From Psococerastis gibbosa (taxonomy: Eukaryota > Arthropoda > Insecta > Psocodea > Psocidae), in NCBI GenBank assembly GCA_963971405.1, contig OZ020490.1, positions 9,844,874 to 9,908,873 of the forward strand: DNA of 64,000 bases. Direction: 5' to 3'. The position numbers and the translations under genes are program-made. Positions 44,160 to 57,100 of this stretch are shown piece after piece (positions within the stretch are counted from its first letter, which is position 1; every line of letters begins with the position of its first letter). The notes under the pieces are model-generated. The model saw nothing but the letters and a program-made list of their open reading frames with translations, was not told where the DNA came from and made no database searches.

Positions 44160-46115
44160 TAGGATGCCATAATATCTATTTAGAGGTTGCAGAAGTGACT
44201 ATATAGTATGTTTATTCTTAATCTTGTGAAACGTGGCCTATGAGAAAATAAATAAAGTTTCGGCAAACAGCAATATATTGTCAAATAATATTTAAAATAA
44301 TAAAATACTGTAATTTTGTTGCAAATAAATAATTTAAAAAAAAGAACACGAGTGTCACACACAATGATAGGTGCATTTTACAACTTCTACGGGTCTACTA
44401 TGGCGATTATGTTTAATCTTAACTTGCGATTAAAAATATAAACATGATAATTTTAGAATGGAAAGTGCTATTCAAAATTGTTTTGTTTACATTTGTAACC
44501 CCAAGAATAAGTTAAATGTAAACGACATAGAAGGCCCTCAGGGCTATTCTGCCTCACTTCACCAAGTTTTCCATTTTTTCTTAGTAGGAAAATTTATAAC
44601 AGACGGCTGTGCAGCCAGAAAATAGGGAAGATAGCAGAAAAGCTGCAGTAGGCAGCGTAGTGCATAAACTTTTAAAGGTTTAGTGCAGGTCATAGCAGCG
44701 TAATTTGCAGTCGCCACCCACCTTCATTACTATCAGCGTACCTTAATAGCAAAGCTACATGTTCATCACTGATTAAAATCGGCTAAGCTACTTGAATTTT
44801 CCCTGTTGTACAAATAAATAATTCAAGATGAAAAACTGGTGAATAGGTACATTTTGAAAGGCCAGTATTTAAATTCTGCTGAAAGTGTGGTTTACAAATG
44901 GAAAAATTGTCGAGTAAAATAAAAAATGATGACAGAAATATTAACTTAACGCAACCTTTTAGTAATAATACAGCGTTCTCGGTCTTTTTATGTTGAAACG
45001 CGCCAAATGTTTAAAAAATAGAAATACAGGTATGGTGGCTATTATATAGATGACATGCACCTAAAGTTGCTAAAACTTAAAAAAATCCGAATAAAAAAAA
45101 AATAGTGGGAATTATGTTTATATATAGGGTAAGAAAAACATAACTCTTATCTACGGTGTAAAAAAAATTGTCTAATAGTTTCTTATTGAAATACTGATTT
45201 TTAGAGTGTCACCAACACTTTCTCATTTTAAGTGTTAAAAATCATAAAAAATGTATAAAATTTTGAAAAACTAACATAAATAAAATTTTCTTGTTTACAT
45301 TTTTGATCCCGTAGGTCACAATAAAACTTTAAATCTAGTTTTTCATTATTAAAAAAAACTACTAGTACGGGAAAAGTTCTTTTAGCAGCAACATAAGTAG
45401 CCCGAGACCGCTATTCACGTAATACAGTTCTCATAATCATTTTACGGAAGTTGGACATATATTTAAAGTTTTAAGTTGCGATAAACGTGTTTATCAACTC
45501 ACCTACAATCAGAAAAGACAAATTACAAGCAACTTTAAAATTTGGCGGCAAAATACTTTATTTGCCTCGTGCAAAAAGCGTTAAAATCTCAATATAAGTT
45601 TTTTTTGAACAAGCACTCACTACTAATATAATTTTACTTACACTATTAACAGGAATGGTCCAAAAGTATAATATATTGTATATTAAGTTAGTTTAAAAAC
45701 AAAAAAATGTTCTAAGTTAACAAATTAATTGTTAGAATTATGAAAAAATAATGAGGCCCTTTAAGCATACTCATGCTAGGTTCCCAAAAGGCTAAAGATT
45801 ATGAGTTTTTTCTATTTTAAAGGAAAACACATTGCCGTTTGATAAGCAAAGAAATAAATTTTCACAAAAGAAGCCCTTCAACTGTACTTATGGGTCCGAA
45901 GAATATCATACATACTTTGAAGTAAGTTTACTGACAGTGCTGAATCGCGTCATTCAATCATAGCTATGGTGCCAATAGTAATCGGTCAGATAGCTATATG
46001 CAAATTTTAAACGCACTTTTAAGGGACGCGCACCACGCTTAGAAATGATTTCACGAGGTAAGCAGGAGACATCGAAATGGAGTTTTATTTTTGTTTTTTA
46101 TTTATTTATTTTTAA
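44160..46115. other. AT-rich intergenic DNA
   Basis: No open frame above 60 codons except an AT-rich one at 44180-44362. A repeat block at 44410-44525 (GGAAAGTGCTATTCAAAATT) belongs to the family inside the 55.2-kb foldback. Confidence 0.5.
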
Positions 46116-46119
46116 ATAT

Positions 46120-46290
46120 TAATCGCATGCAAACAATTTAATGAATATATCCGACTGACCTCTTCAGTCGCCTCTGTAGGTTAGTACCCGTGTTGAGGAA
46201 CGACACGTCTCCGATCGCATGGCGTGTAAAGAATCGCACAAGTGCGAGCACGTTACTACCTGGCCATTGAAGTCGATAAATAGTTAAATA
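46120..46290 (-). mobile_element. SINE family 3
   Basis: Minus-strand copy with GCATGCAAACAATTTAATGA, CCGACTGACCTCTTCAGTCG and CACGTCTCCGATCGCATGGC on the plus strand. Confidence 0.68.
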
Positions 46291-46294
46291 TGCC

Positions 46295-47345
46295 ATTCGA
46301 ATCCTCTGCCAGAGGGAAGATGAAGAAAAAAAATCCTCTGCCAGTGTTGTACACACTAAGACTGTCACGTTGCAGCAAAACGAATCCTATCCCGTGTAAA
46401 TAAAATATAAAAATCGTGAATCAAAGTAAAACTCATCTTCTACTCCAAGCGGCCAATAGATGATGCCCATTCTGGGCCATGTGACACCACAACCAAATAA
46501 CCAATAGGGTTGCATTCAAAAGATTGAAAAGCAGGGAAACGATTTTTTGATTTTGAAAAAAATGTAAATCTGTCGCGTTTTGTAATGGAACCACTCATAT
46601 AAAATAATATTTACTACCTGGGATGTTCCCATTTGAATAAAGTTCACCCTTCAGGCCTCACATAAGCTATCTGGCAGATTCGGAGCCGGAAACACAATTA
46701 AACGGATTACTGTCACAACTAGAAAACGACGATTTATTTGTTTATTTTTTTATTTATCCAAAAGGCCGGTAGTCAATTAAAATTCTAACAATTCATTTGT
46801 TCCCAATCTACATTAAATTAGCTAATATTAGCTAGAAGAAAATGAGTAATACTATATTATAAAAAGGAAGGAATAGCTAGCTATCCGTCAATTTGTGCTA
46901 AAACTTATTGTGACGGAAGGTACCTAAAGAACGGGTTAAAACCAATTGCATCCGCTAATTTACTAATTATCACATAACATCATTAACATACTTAAGTATC
47001 TTTGTTGGCAGTGGAACATTCGCATAAATTAACGAAAACTTTCCAATAAATCAGTTATTTTATTAAATTTCCCCGCCAAAAAAAATAGTTTTTATTGATT
47101 GGACAGTAAGGTTTTGATCCCATGTCCCATCAGCCCTTAACAAATAAAAAAATGTAAATGCATGTAAATTAAATCAAAGTTTTCTTTTAAAATTATTTTT
47201 TTTAACAATTAAATAGGCCTATTTACTGATATTTAAATAATGTGTGGAGGCAGGTTCAAAATAATTTCTTGTCAATTACGCATACGCATTCGAACCTTTT
47301 TTACTGCATCATAGCTAGGGTCATCCAGCCCTACCTTTCATTCAA
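46295..47345. other. AT-rich intergenic DNA with CCAAT motifs
   Basis: Two ATTGG/CCAAT motifs near 46450 and 46502. No exon with good splice sites was found. A foldback MITE follows at 47349. Confidence 0.4.
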
Positions 47346-47348
47346 TAT

Positions 47349-47415
47349 GGCGGGGTTTCCACATACGTCAATAGTAAATGTGGTTTTGACTATTGCCGTA
47401 TGTGGAAACCCCGCC
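47349..47415. mobile_element. Short foldback MITE (67 bp)
   Basis: GGCGGGGTTTCCACATACGT... and its complement GTATGTGGAAACCCCGCC. The GTGGTAGCAGA part of longer relatives is deleted. Confidence 0.65.
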
Positions 47416-48081
47416 TAAGGACCAGTACAAAAAAATAATACTATTTATTTCTTGATTAAATAGATTATACCTTCCGTACATGAAGGTATGCCCAAATTGC
47501 ACAATAGGTAACTGTAGTCATTAATAACTTATTGCAAGACAAAATTAGTCAAAAAAACGCGGGAAATGCGAAAGAACGGGCAAGAAAAATAACTTTTATA
47601 AGGAAACAATCATAAACAATAATAAGAGCTAGTTCCAAGTAGCTTATGTCTGATAAACCATCCATGGCAATCTACCAGAATATGATAGGTCATGTCCAAG
47701 GCCAATGGCAGTGAGATCTAATTCCGATTTGTTCTAAACAGCTGCCTTGTGAGTGGTTTATGGACATATCCTACTTGAAACGCACACGCTCACCTATATT
47801 TCACTCTGCAGAAACATACTGTATGTAAACTAACAAACGACAGACAAAAAAAAAAACCTATCAAGACACACGAAATACTGCACGTCACAACCCCAATCTT
47901 TCACGAATGGTCCATAATTTAAAAAAAATATGGAGGTTTTACAAACTACCCACGAAAATCACTCTAGCCATTCCAGTTCTAAGAAATACTCGAATAACCC
48001 ATTCTTTAGGCACCGTTCAATACTGAAAAAATGTCCCATCGATAGCTAAAAACTAGAATACGGTACACTACGGTTGGTCGT

Positions 48082-48170
48082 TCATTGGTTGTCAAAACGC
48101 CGCTCCTCATTCATGAACTGGTCTAAGATATTTTGCATCGACTGTCTAAGACCGTCAGCTCCCACTACGT
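48082..48170 (-). CDS. Gene C probable last exon
   Basis: Acceptor TTATTTGTTTACAG|AC opens a phase-1 frame of 29 codons, VVGADGLRQSMQNILDQFMN then EERRFDNQ and TGA. The amphipathic, charged sequence looks coding and would form the tail after the membrane helix. Joining it to exon 5 needs the alternative donor at 51061 or an undetected exon of 3n+1 length. A possible poly(A) signal AATAAA lies on the minus strand near 47445. It could instead belong to a separate gene. Confidence 0.5.
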
Positions 48171-51100
48171 CTGTAAACAAATAACAAACAACAAAAACAT
48201 CACTATTACATTCCACTACATCGTAAAAACTAACGGAGAACTGTTAAATTAACTTTGTTTTACTAAAAGGATAAGGAACATAGATATTGGCCACACTTGG
48301 ATCACCCCCACCGAAATCTGTAACTTTTTATTTTTTAATCGTAATTAATCTACGAGGGTCGTTTTTTTTTCAACCTCCGATAAGCTATAAATAAAAGACG
48401 AGTTCATATAGAAAAATAATTTTATTACCAAAAGGTTGATACACTTATGGTTACTTTTGGACATAATCACCGAAGAGATTAAGACATTTGTCATATCTGT
48501 GGACAAGCTTTTCAATACCCTCTTCAAAGAAAGTTGCCGCCAATGAATTCAAGTAGGCCTTGACTTCGTTTGAAGGTCCTCATTGGTTTGAAGGGTCTTC
48601 AACCAAGCCACGTCTTCAGTTCAGGAAAAAGATTAAATTCGCTTTCACTTTTTTCCTGAACAAAATTCAATCAAAATGAATTCCAGTAGTCCTTGGCGTT
48701 GGTTTGAAGAGCCTTATTGGTTTGAAAGGGCTTCCCACCAAGCCACGTCTTCAGTTCAGGAAAAAGATTAAATTAGCTTTCACTTTTTTCCTGAACAAAA
48801 TTCAATCAAAATGAATTCCAGTAGTCCTTGGCGTTGGTTTGAAGGGCCTTATTGGTTTGAAAGGTCTTCCCACCAAGCTACGTCTTCAGTTCAGGAAGAT
48901 GATAAATTTTGCTTTCACTTTCATCTTCTTCCTGAACTGTCGCTTTCATTTTCATTTTTTTCCTGGACAGAAGACGTGGCTTGGCGGGAAGCACTTTCAA
49001 ACCAATGAGGATCTTCAAACCAACGTCAAGGCCTACTTGAATTCATTGGCGGCCACTTTCTTTGAAGAGGGTATTGAAAAGCTTGTCCACAGATATGACA
49101 AATATCACAATCTCTTCGGTGATTATGTCGAAAAGTAATTTTTTTTTCCCCAGCCGGTACCCCCAGCACTGGGAGCATTTAATAGAAATAATACAATACA
49201 ACATTAAAGAAAATAATCGTTTTTACCGGAATACTGCATGTAAGCCCCATAAGGGAGGCTTGTGGCAGGATTCGCCAAAAGACTACAAACAGTTATTATA
49301 AAAATAAATAATAATAAATAATAATAATAATAATCACCTTTATTTTCATTATATAAATTAAATGAGAGACCTAGGTCATCCCATTAACAGAATATAAGAA
49401 ATCGCGTTACAAATTACACTAATTACAGTTACCGTTACAGTTACATTAACAATTCAGTTACAATTCTTTCACAATTCTTTTTAAAGTCTTTCTAAATTCT
49501 ATTTTAAAATTATGCTTATCGCAGGTTGAAAAAAAATGACCCTCGTATTAATCAAGTTATTCATGATTTTAATGGACTCTTATCTGTACTTGGTTAAGTC
49601 ATACACCTGTTACACTGCGCCAATGGTAAGCTTGTCACAGCTTGTCTACTTTGCTAGTAGCCGGTTTAGGTTAACATCGAGGACGTATACCAGTTTGCCA
49701 ACGACCCAAAATTCTTACGGAATCAACATAAATAATGTCCGAAATCCATGGGGTCGTTGGCATTGGACAAGGGCCATTTTAAGTAGGCCTAGGTTAACAA
49801 AAACGTCCTTCAGGACATTCATTTAGTAGAAGACTATGCACACTTTTTTCACGGATTTTTTTTTTAGTTTTGGGACCAGGGGGGCTAGGGGCTACAGCTG
49901 TTATCAATATGGCGGCTAGTGGGCCTGTACAAGCTAAGTATGGAGTTTTGACCGGGTCCAGGTATCCTTTCTGCTATGATGCAATGTTTAAGACTTCGTT
50001 ATCTTTTACGTTGGTACTTATCTCTGATAGTTGGCTTATGGTTGACGGGTGCCCATTCCGGTTAATATATTTCTATGGACTCATACGGTAAACAAACGTG
50101 TTGTGCCTTGAGTGGTCAGTTAAAAGGAGGTCGAGGTTTTACTGTACTATAGGTTCGCAACCCCCCCCCCCCCTCCCTGGGAAAAATCCTGGTTACGGGC
50201 CTGATTGTGATTGCAGTAGTGGTCAATATCTGCTGTCAGCATCCTCTTAATAAAAAACACTATGATAATATTTTGTTAGCAGGAAATCATATTTCTATCA
50301 AAGGAAAACTAAAGGGAATCATGCGCCGAATCAATGCAATGAATGCAACAAATAATACATTTTTGCTCTATAGATGCATTTGGGACTTTTCTCAAGTGTG
50401 CCTACTATTCCCTTTTAGTATTAAATTATTCATGGGGTTAGAAATGTAAACAAAGCCATTTTGAATAGCACTTTCCATTCTAAAATTGTCTTGTTTGTAT
50501 TTTTAATTCCAGGGATTAAAAATAATAGCAAGCTCAGTGCAGGCCTTTAATGCAGTTGAAAGAGTAACTGCAAAGGCATTCACGGCCGGAGTCAGATGAA
50601 GAACCAGTAGAATTCGGGCTGATGGGCCGTGGTCGATATGAAAGTGAACTTCCAAACGTTTCGTCAACATCTGCGGTCGACATCTTCAGTGGTACTGCGT
50701 AGACTTCGAAGGCTGGCAGCTCCTTAGGAAGTGACTCGGTAAGGGGCTTTGCGTTGATATTTAAAGCCGGACGTTGGGTTGGGAGCGAGTGAATACTGAA
50801 ACTTTTGGAAGTTCACTTTCATCAGCCCGGATTCTTATGGTTCTTCAGTTGAAAGAGTATTAACCTGGAGTTAAAAAAAAAAAAAAAAATAGAATAACAC
50901 TTTACATTCTAAAATAGTTTACATTTTTAACTCCAGAATAAGTTATTCCATAAACGGCATGGTAGGTCCACTGTAATTCTTACAAAACTTCTTAACTTCT
51001 TAACCTTAACAGATTATATTATTCGGACGCACGCGTAGGCGAAGCAAATCAGAGCAATACGTACCTTTGGCGGGACATGGGTTAGGAAGAGTAAGTCACA

Positions 51101-54100
51101 CATGCAGGGGTAAGTGATACAGATCCAGAGCAGGGCGGCTATTGTCAGACAGAGCCACGCAGTGAGGGCCAAACGAACTACACTAGGACTATCGGGGGTA
51201 GGCTCAACATGGCGGCTCTTTTCAAAATGGCGGCCCGCTAAAACAAACTTGCCACGTTAAAGTGTTAATTACCAATAAGCAACGGGTCCATGCCATGTCG
51301 AATTTCTTTTTGGTAAATGGTTAAGCCGCCTATGTTAGTATTTATGGTCGCCTTTTTAATTTAAACTAAATGGTTTATGGGAAGCCAGTGACTGCCGTAT
51401 AGTGCTATGTCAAATTTTACTGAATCCATTCAGACCTGCTCAGTTCTCTCAAGTGAACCCAGCTCACCTGTTTGAAGAAGTTGCAATCCACAATTGAATC
51501 AACAGAACCTGTCAACTCAAACCGTTTTTTTTCAAACTGGTAACCTGAATACCAGTCGATTCATTTGCGCCAGCCGATCAGATCTGAATGGCATGAGTTC
51601 TGACCTACTTGCTAAGGAAAAGGGCCCTAACTCCACAAATTTTCGGAATCAGATTTTTGAATCTGCTTAAGCGAGACTCAACTTTTTATGGCACCTGTTC
51701 AAGGGATTTTTTCCTTCAGTTTTTGTACAATGGTTACATCCCTACTGGTTTGAAGAGAAGCGAAACTGTAGCAAGGTTCTCGCCTCGAAATGGGACACTA
51801 TTACCGTCTCGGCATTGCAGACTCAGACAAATGCCCTCTGTGCATGGTGAAAAGTCACAGACTCACCTGTCTTTAACTAAACCATCTTTTTAATGTCTTG
51901 TCACAAAGACTCAGCCGCCACGGACGCGTGGAATACAGTAAATTTAATTAGTGAACAATGTCGTTCATTAGAGTTAAGGGCCTTTTTCTTTAGAACGGTA
52001 GAATAGTTGAATACAAGGAGGGACTATCATCACTTGTTGCAAAAAAGACCGGCAGTCACTTGCCCAAGCATTATTTTACAATATGAAAAATTAAAAAAGT
52101 CACATAAACCTATGTTTAACAATAGCCTCGGGTAGAGATAGCGATAGGCACAAAATGGAACAAGAAAAAGGAAAACGCTAAGAGCTGCGGCTTCTAGAGA
52201 CTCTAGCCTGAAATTTATAACTTTGACCATCCATAGGTCTATTATTCCAACCCATAGGTTACATAGGAACTCTGCCTCTGTCTTACAGTCATTAGGGGCA
52301 GGATGTTGGGCTGGGCACCATTAAGTACGTCAACTTTTATTTAGGGTGATTAGTTGCTATAAAAATATTAATGGATAAATATCTTGTCTCCATCATCGAT
52401 ATCATGTGACATGGCCAGTTTCGTCACTTTTGGAGACCAGCAGGTAGTTTTATCTTATGATAAGCTTATGTATTTAACTGTAATCTTAAAAGCAATGAAT
52501 CCTGGATTGCCAGCTCGGAGTACAGTGCACTCCTATAATACCCGATCGGCAAAACGGTTTGATTTGCCTAGGTGTCGCCTAAACAAGTCGAGGGATTCTT
52601 ATCCGATACTTGCACACCGGCTTTACAATAAGCTACCATTTTTAGTAAGTCAGTTGGATCCAGCTTGTTTCAGAACATACATTAAGAGCAGACTTATTGA
52701 CGCCTCACTATATAATTTGGATGAGTACGACCCCTGGACTATTTAAGTACCTCCTCCTTCTTTCGTACAAAACCCTCTCGGGTGGCTATTTTTGTTTGAC
52801 ACGGTCGATCCGGCTCTGGCTGGTCAGGGACTCTAATTTTTGTATTGTATTGTACTGCAAACAATGTTTCCTATGGGTTAGAATATGAGACCCCCAGCGG
52901 TCCTACTATGGCAATTAATTTTAATCTTAACCTGGGATTAAAAATGAAAACAAGATAATTATAGAATGTTTCAAAATTGTTTTGTTAATATTTGTAACCC
53001 CCTGATTAAGTTAATAATACTAAACAGCGTAATAGGCCCGCCGATGGTATAGGTAATGAAATGCAGACTATAAATATTTAGTAGGCTAATTACCATGCAC
53101 AAAATGAAAAGCTGGCAGAAGCACAAAAAAAATCAATAAAAAATTAGTTACCAGTATAAAAAAAAAACAAAGAAATTAGACATGCGACCCAACCATGCAA
53201 CATTCACACAACAATTAATACTAAGTCTACGTACTAAAATATAATAAATTTGCTATAAATGTAACTTTCTTTAAAATTGGATTGCTCATACACAACCTGA
53301 ATATGCAAACAAATATTCCGTTAGGTTTGTCGGAAGTCGGAAAAAATTTTCAGTTTGCGACGGGGGCAGAACCACGACCATCGGAGATCGAAGGTCCAGT
53401 TCATTACAGACTGGGCTATTAGAATTGACGAAATATTAAAAATTAAAACTAAGGCTGTTTATGAGCTACAATAAGTTAAATTGTTTATTTATTATTAATT
53501 TTTGGTAACAATAACGCAATTTTTTAAAAATATTTTCTACAACTCTAATCAGAATAACCACTGTATGTTTTTTTTACAGAGTTGAATTTCTCATAAATCA
53601 GGAAAATCACACAATAAAACAGCAAATTCAGAGCTCGCAGACCAGCTGCATTTTTAAAGTTTAGACCGGCAGTACTTAGCTTATCTATTTAGACAGACCT
53701 GTGTTGTCATCGGGCGATAATTCGGCACCTTCGTGGAGCGCCACATCTGACCCACTACTGCTCGCGATGGTCCGCTTACCGGGGCTGTTTAGTACCTGGT
53801 GTCGCCGCGGGGAGCCTCTGCTGTCACTCTCACTCCCACTGTCACCACTTTCTGCAAAATAAACAACCATATCATCATAGAAATATATTAACTGGAACGG
53901 CGGGAGCCATAATATCCCTTACGGGGCACCAGTCAACCATAAGCCAACTATCAGAGATAAGTACCAACGTAAAAGATATCGAAGTCTTACACATTGCAGC
54001 ATAGCAGAACGGATACCTGGACCCGGTCAAAACTCTGTACTTGGCTTGTGCAGGCTATTTTCCCCGCCAAATTCTTGTGCAGGCTACATTCGCAGATATA

Positions 54101-57100
54101 TTGATAACGGTCTACAGCCACGGGATGCATAATTGCATATCATAGATTTCAACGGTTTCTCCCTGTGATTTTAATTTGTATTAGTTCTCTTAAATTTGTA
54201 ATTAATTGTAATTATTTTTAATTCAATTAGGTTACAGCGTGTGACTATCTGACTATGTCGTCATTGTCAACCTTGTGGTTGTACAATGAATTAAAAATAA
54301 TTGTCTATTGTTTTCGTCTATTCATTGCAGAAGTTACAAAGAAATAGATTATTTGATTTGGGAGCCTCTGGAGCTAGTGGCCCATGACCAACCTGAAAAT
54401 ATTGATTGGATTCTCGTGTATCACCATCTGGCTAAGGTCGCGAAAGCCTTTGCAATTTGTAAATATTTAGTTATCTCGTTTATGGACTCATCACTCTAGT
54501 GTCATTTACCTTGCATTCCCTTCCTTCTCTAGTTCTCTATCCTTCGTCGCTATCCCCTTGCACATCCTCCACATGGCTCTGGCTGTGATACGAAACCTCA
54601 TGCACGTATTATAGGATTAGGCTCTGATTCTAGATGTCTGACATAAATTACACGGCGCGGAGTTCAGGCCTTCATTTGTATCTTTGTGTTCTACCCCTTT
54701 TCTACTCACCTCTGCATTTCCCGTTAGCAGTGTCATAGCCGGCATTCCGCAATCTCTCCTCCTTGAGAAAGGCGTCTTCCTTTCTGTCGTCAAAGTCCCA
54801 GACTACGTCTTCTGCGACAACCTCTCTCTCTACACCACTAGCTCCTTCTTTACTACTGCTCTTCGACTCTTTGCTGTCTTGTCGTTGTGGAATCTTCGAT
54901 TTTCCCTTCTTTTTCGACTGCAATAACAGAAAACAGCAGATATTAATAATTGTCATCCAGTTCGACCAATGCAAGTGAAAAGGGGCTATAAGACATTACG
55001 ATATTACGTGCAATGCTGTGCGCAGTTATAACTACTGATAATAAACAGTATATGGACGAAGAATTCCACAACTCACGTTACCTTCTTCTTCTTCTTTAAA
55101 AAAAAACTTGCAGGAAGAAAATTAGACTTTAGTTTTCTGTAGCAAGTTTATCACTAAATATTCATTTTACACCTGCAGCCTGATCGAGGCGATTATAATA
55201 CCGGTATTTATTTAATCCCCTGGTATTAAAAATGTAAACAAGATAATTTATAATGGAAAGTGCTATTCAAAATTTGTTTGTTTGCAGTTATAATCCTAGG
55301 GTATTTATTTAACCCCGGTATTATAATCGCCTCGATCAGGCTGCTGGCACTGCATTCAGGAACAGTGGCGGTTGATGTTTATTCTATAAAATAGCGATTG
55401 GTAATTTATATTAAATGTCTTATGGCAATTGTTTAACCACCCCTTTCAAGAGCTAATAACTGAGCACAGGCGGAGCATTCGAAATGTATTTTGAGTCAAA
55501 TATCAATCGGGTACAATCTGAGATGTGCAGCTCAACATACCTTAGACTTTGTAATCCTTTTGGAAGCATCAGAAATTTCGGGTAGGTTCAAGGTGCCAAC
55601 GTCATCAGGTTGGGTCAGCTTCCGCGCCACTTCCAAATCAAAATTGACATTGTCGGGCGATCTAGGTAGAGGAACAGGTTTGGATTCTGGTGTCGATGTA
55701 ACTCCTGAGGGGTGGGTGATTTCTAGGTGCCCGGAGATATCCATGATTGGAGTTTCTGAAATAATGAGAAATTACAGCTAATTACTGGTAGCTCATGGGG
55801 TGCCCAGCCAGAAACACTGAGAACCTCTGCACTTGGGCACAAGTCGGTTCATACCAAAGAGGGAGATGTCGCCATAAACGGAACAATGCGTATCATAACG
55901 GAATGTCTCAAACCTACGCCACTAAAACAGATGCACACAATAGCTGGACCCGCTCAAAAATCGGACGAGCTACAGCCATGCTACATGCAGCCATGAAAAG
56001 GGGATGCAGAAGATATGAGCGGCGCTGATATAGCTAGAGAAATAAGTTTCCAACGTCACAAAGAGATATACTGAAAACTAGATGAAGGGTTCAGAAGAAG
56101 AAAGAGAGAGAGAGAAAGAGAATTGGAGATCAAATAGAAGTGCTTGATAGGAAGGAAGTAGATATTCCACCCAGTGAGTGCAGACATTAAGCAATGTATA
56201 CGATGATGTGATGTTGACTAGCGCAGTTAATTTAAACTTTAAACTCACCATTTGGTTTAGGCACAGTCGGTAAGTCCACGGTATAGCCACGCCTTAACCG
56301 ATTCCCATAAACACTTTGATACACATTTTCAGATGGACTCCTCAAAGGAGATGTCAGTTTTTCCCTAACAAAAGTTTGAAAATCTTCCCCAGCTAGACTA
56401 CGACTCTTTGTAGTCTGCCCCAGTTTAGGTGTAGACGGCACTTTAAAACTTGACGTAGAAAGAGCAAGGTTTAACGGTCTCACTGGTATTTTAGGCCCGC
56501 CGATTTCAGGTAGATCAACAATAGGTGCATCAACGGAGGAAGGAGACTTTGGTTGAAGAAGTTTAAATTTGTTTGGGCTGCTTGTTGCATCACCAAGCAA
56601 AGGCTTCGGTCTGGTAACTGAAATTGATCTTTTTGCTGCAATCGGTATATCCACAACATTTTTCTCGTTTGTACACTTATCATGTTCTAAAGCTGGAAGC
56701 TCGGTTATAATACATTCGATTGCTGACAAGTTAGGTTCCCAACTGGCTTCCTTAGCAATCACATTAAGACTGGTATCTACAACCTTTTCCAAACTTTGAA
56801 TTCCAACTGTTTCATCGATAGCTGGTTCTTTGACTACAGTAGTAGCAGCCTCTAATCCGGGCTTTAAATCCAAATCTACGTCAGTTGGCACTTCTACACT
56901 TGCAAGTGGAATATCCACGCTCTCGATTGTTTTTTTCATAGTTTCTGCCGTTGGCAACACATTACACAAATTCTCAATTTTTTCCAACTGAGGCTCGCAA
57001 CGAATAACCGCAGAGACAACCACTTCTGGACTGAGATCCTTAGCTCTTTTTAAGTTTTTCAATTTTATTAATGAATCTGGAATGTCTGTTACATTGTCTT

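Larger units (their letters stand above)
48353..49545 (+). mobile_element. Mariner-like element, degenerate and internally rearranged
   Basis: Terminal inverted repeats CGAGGGTCGTTTTTTTTTCA (48353) and its complement ending GACCCTCG (49545) are flanked by TA, the mariner target duplication. The plus strand from about 49000 reads LQTNVKAYLNSLAATFFEEG, IEKLVHRYDKYHNLFGDYVE K stop, the C-terminus of a mariner transposase. The same C-terminus is present in reverse at 48470-48620, and about 144 bases (GTTCAGGAAAAAGATTAAAT...) are repeated in tandem at 48600-48900. Catalytic regions are gone. Confidence 0.8.

Noticed and set aside
3933-47415. CRISPR array
   Set aside because: The similar hairpins are scattered over 43 kb, differ in size and have transposon-type flanks.
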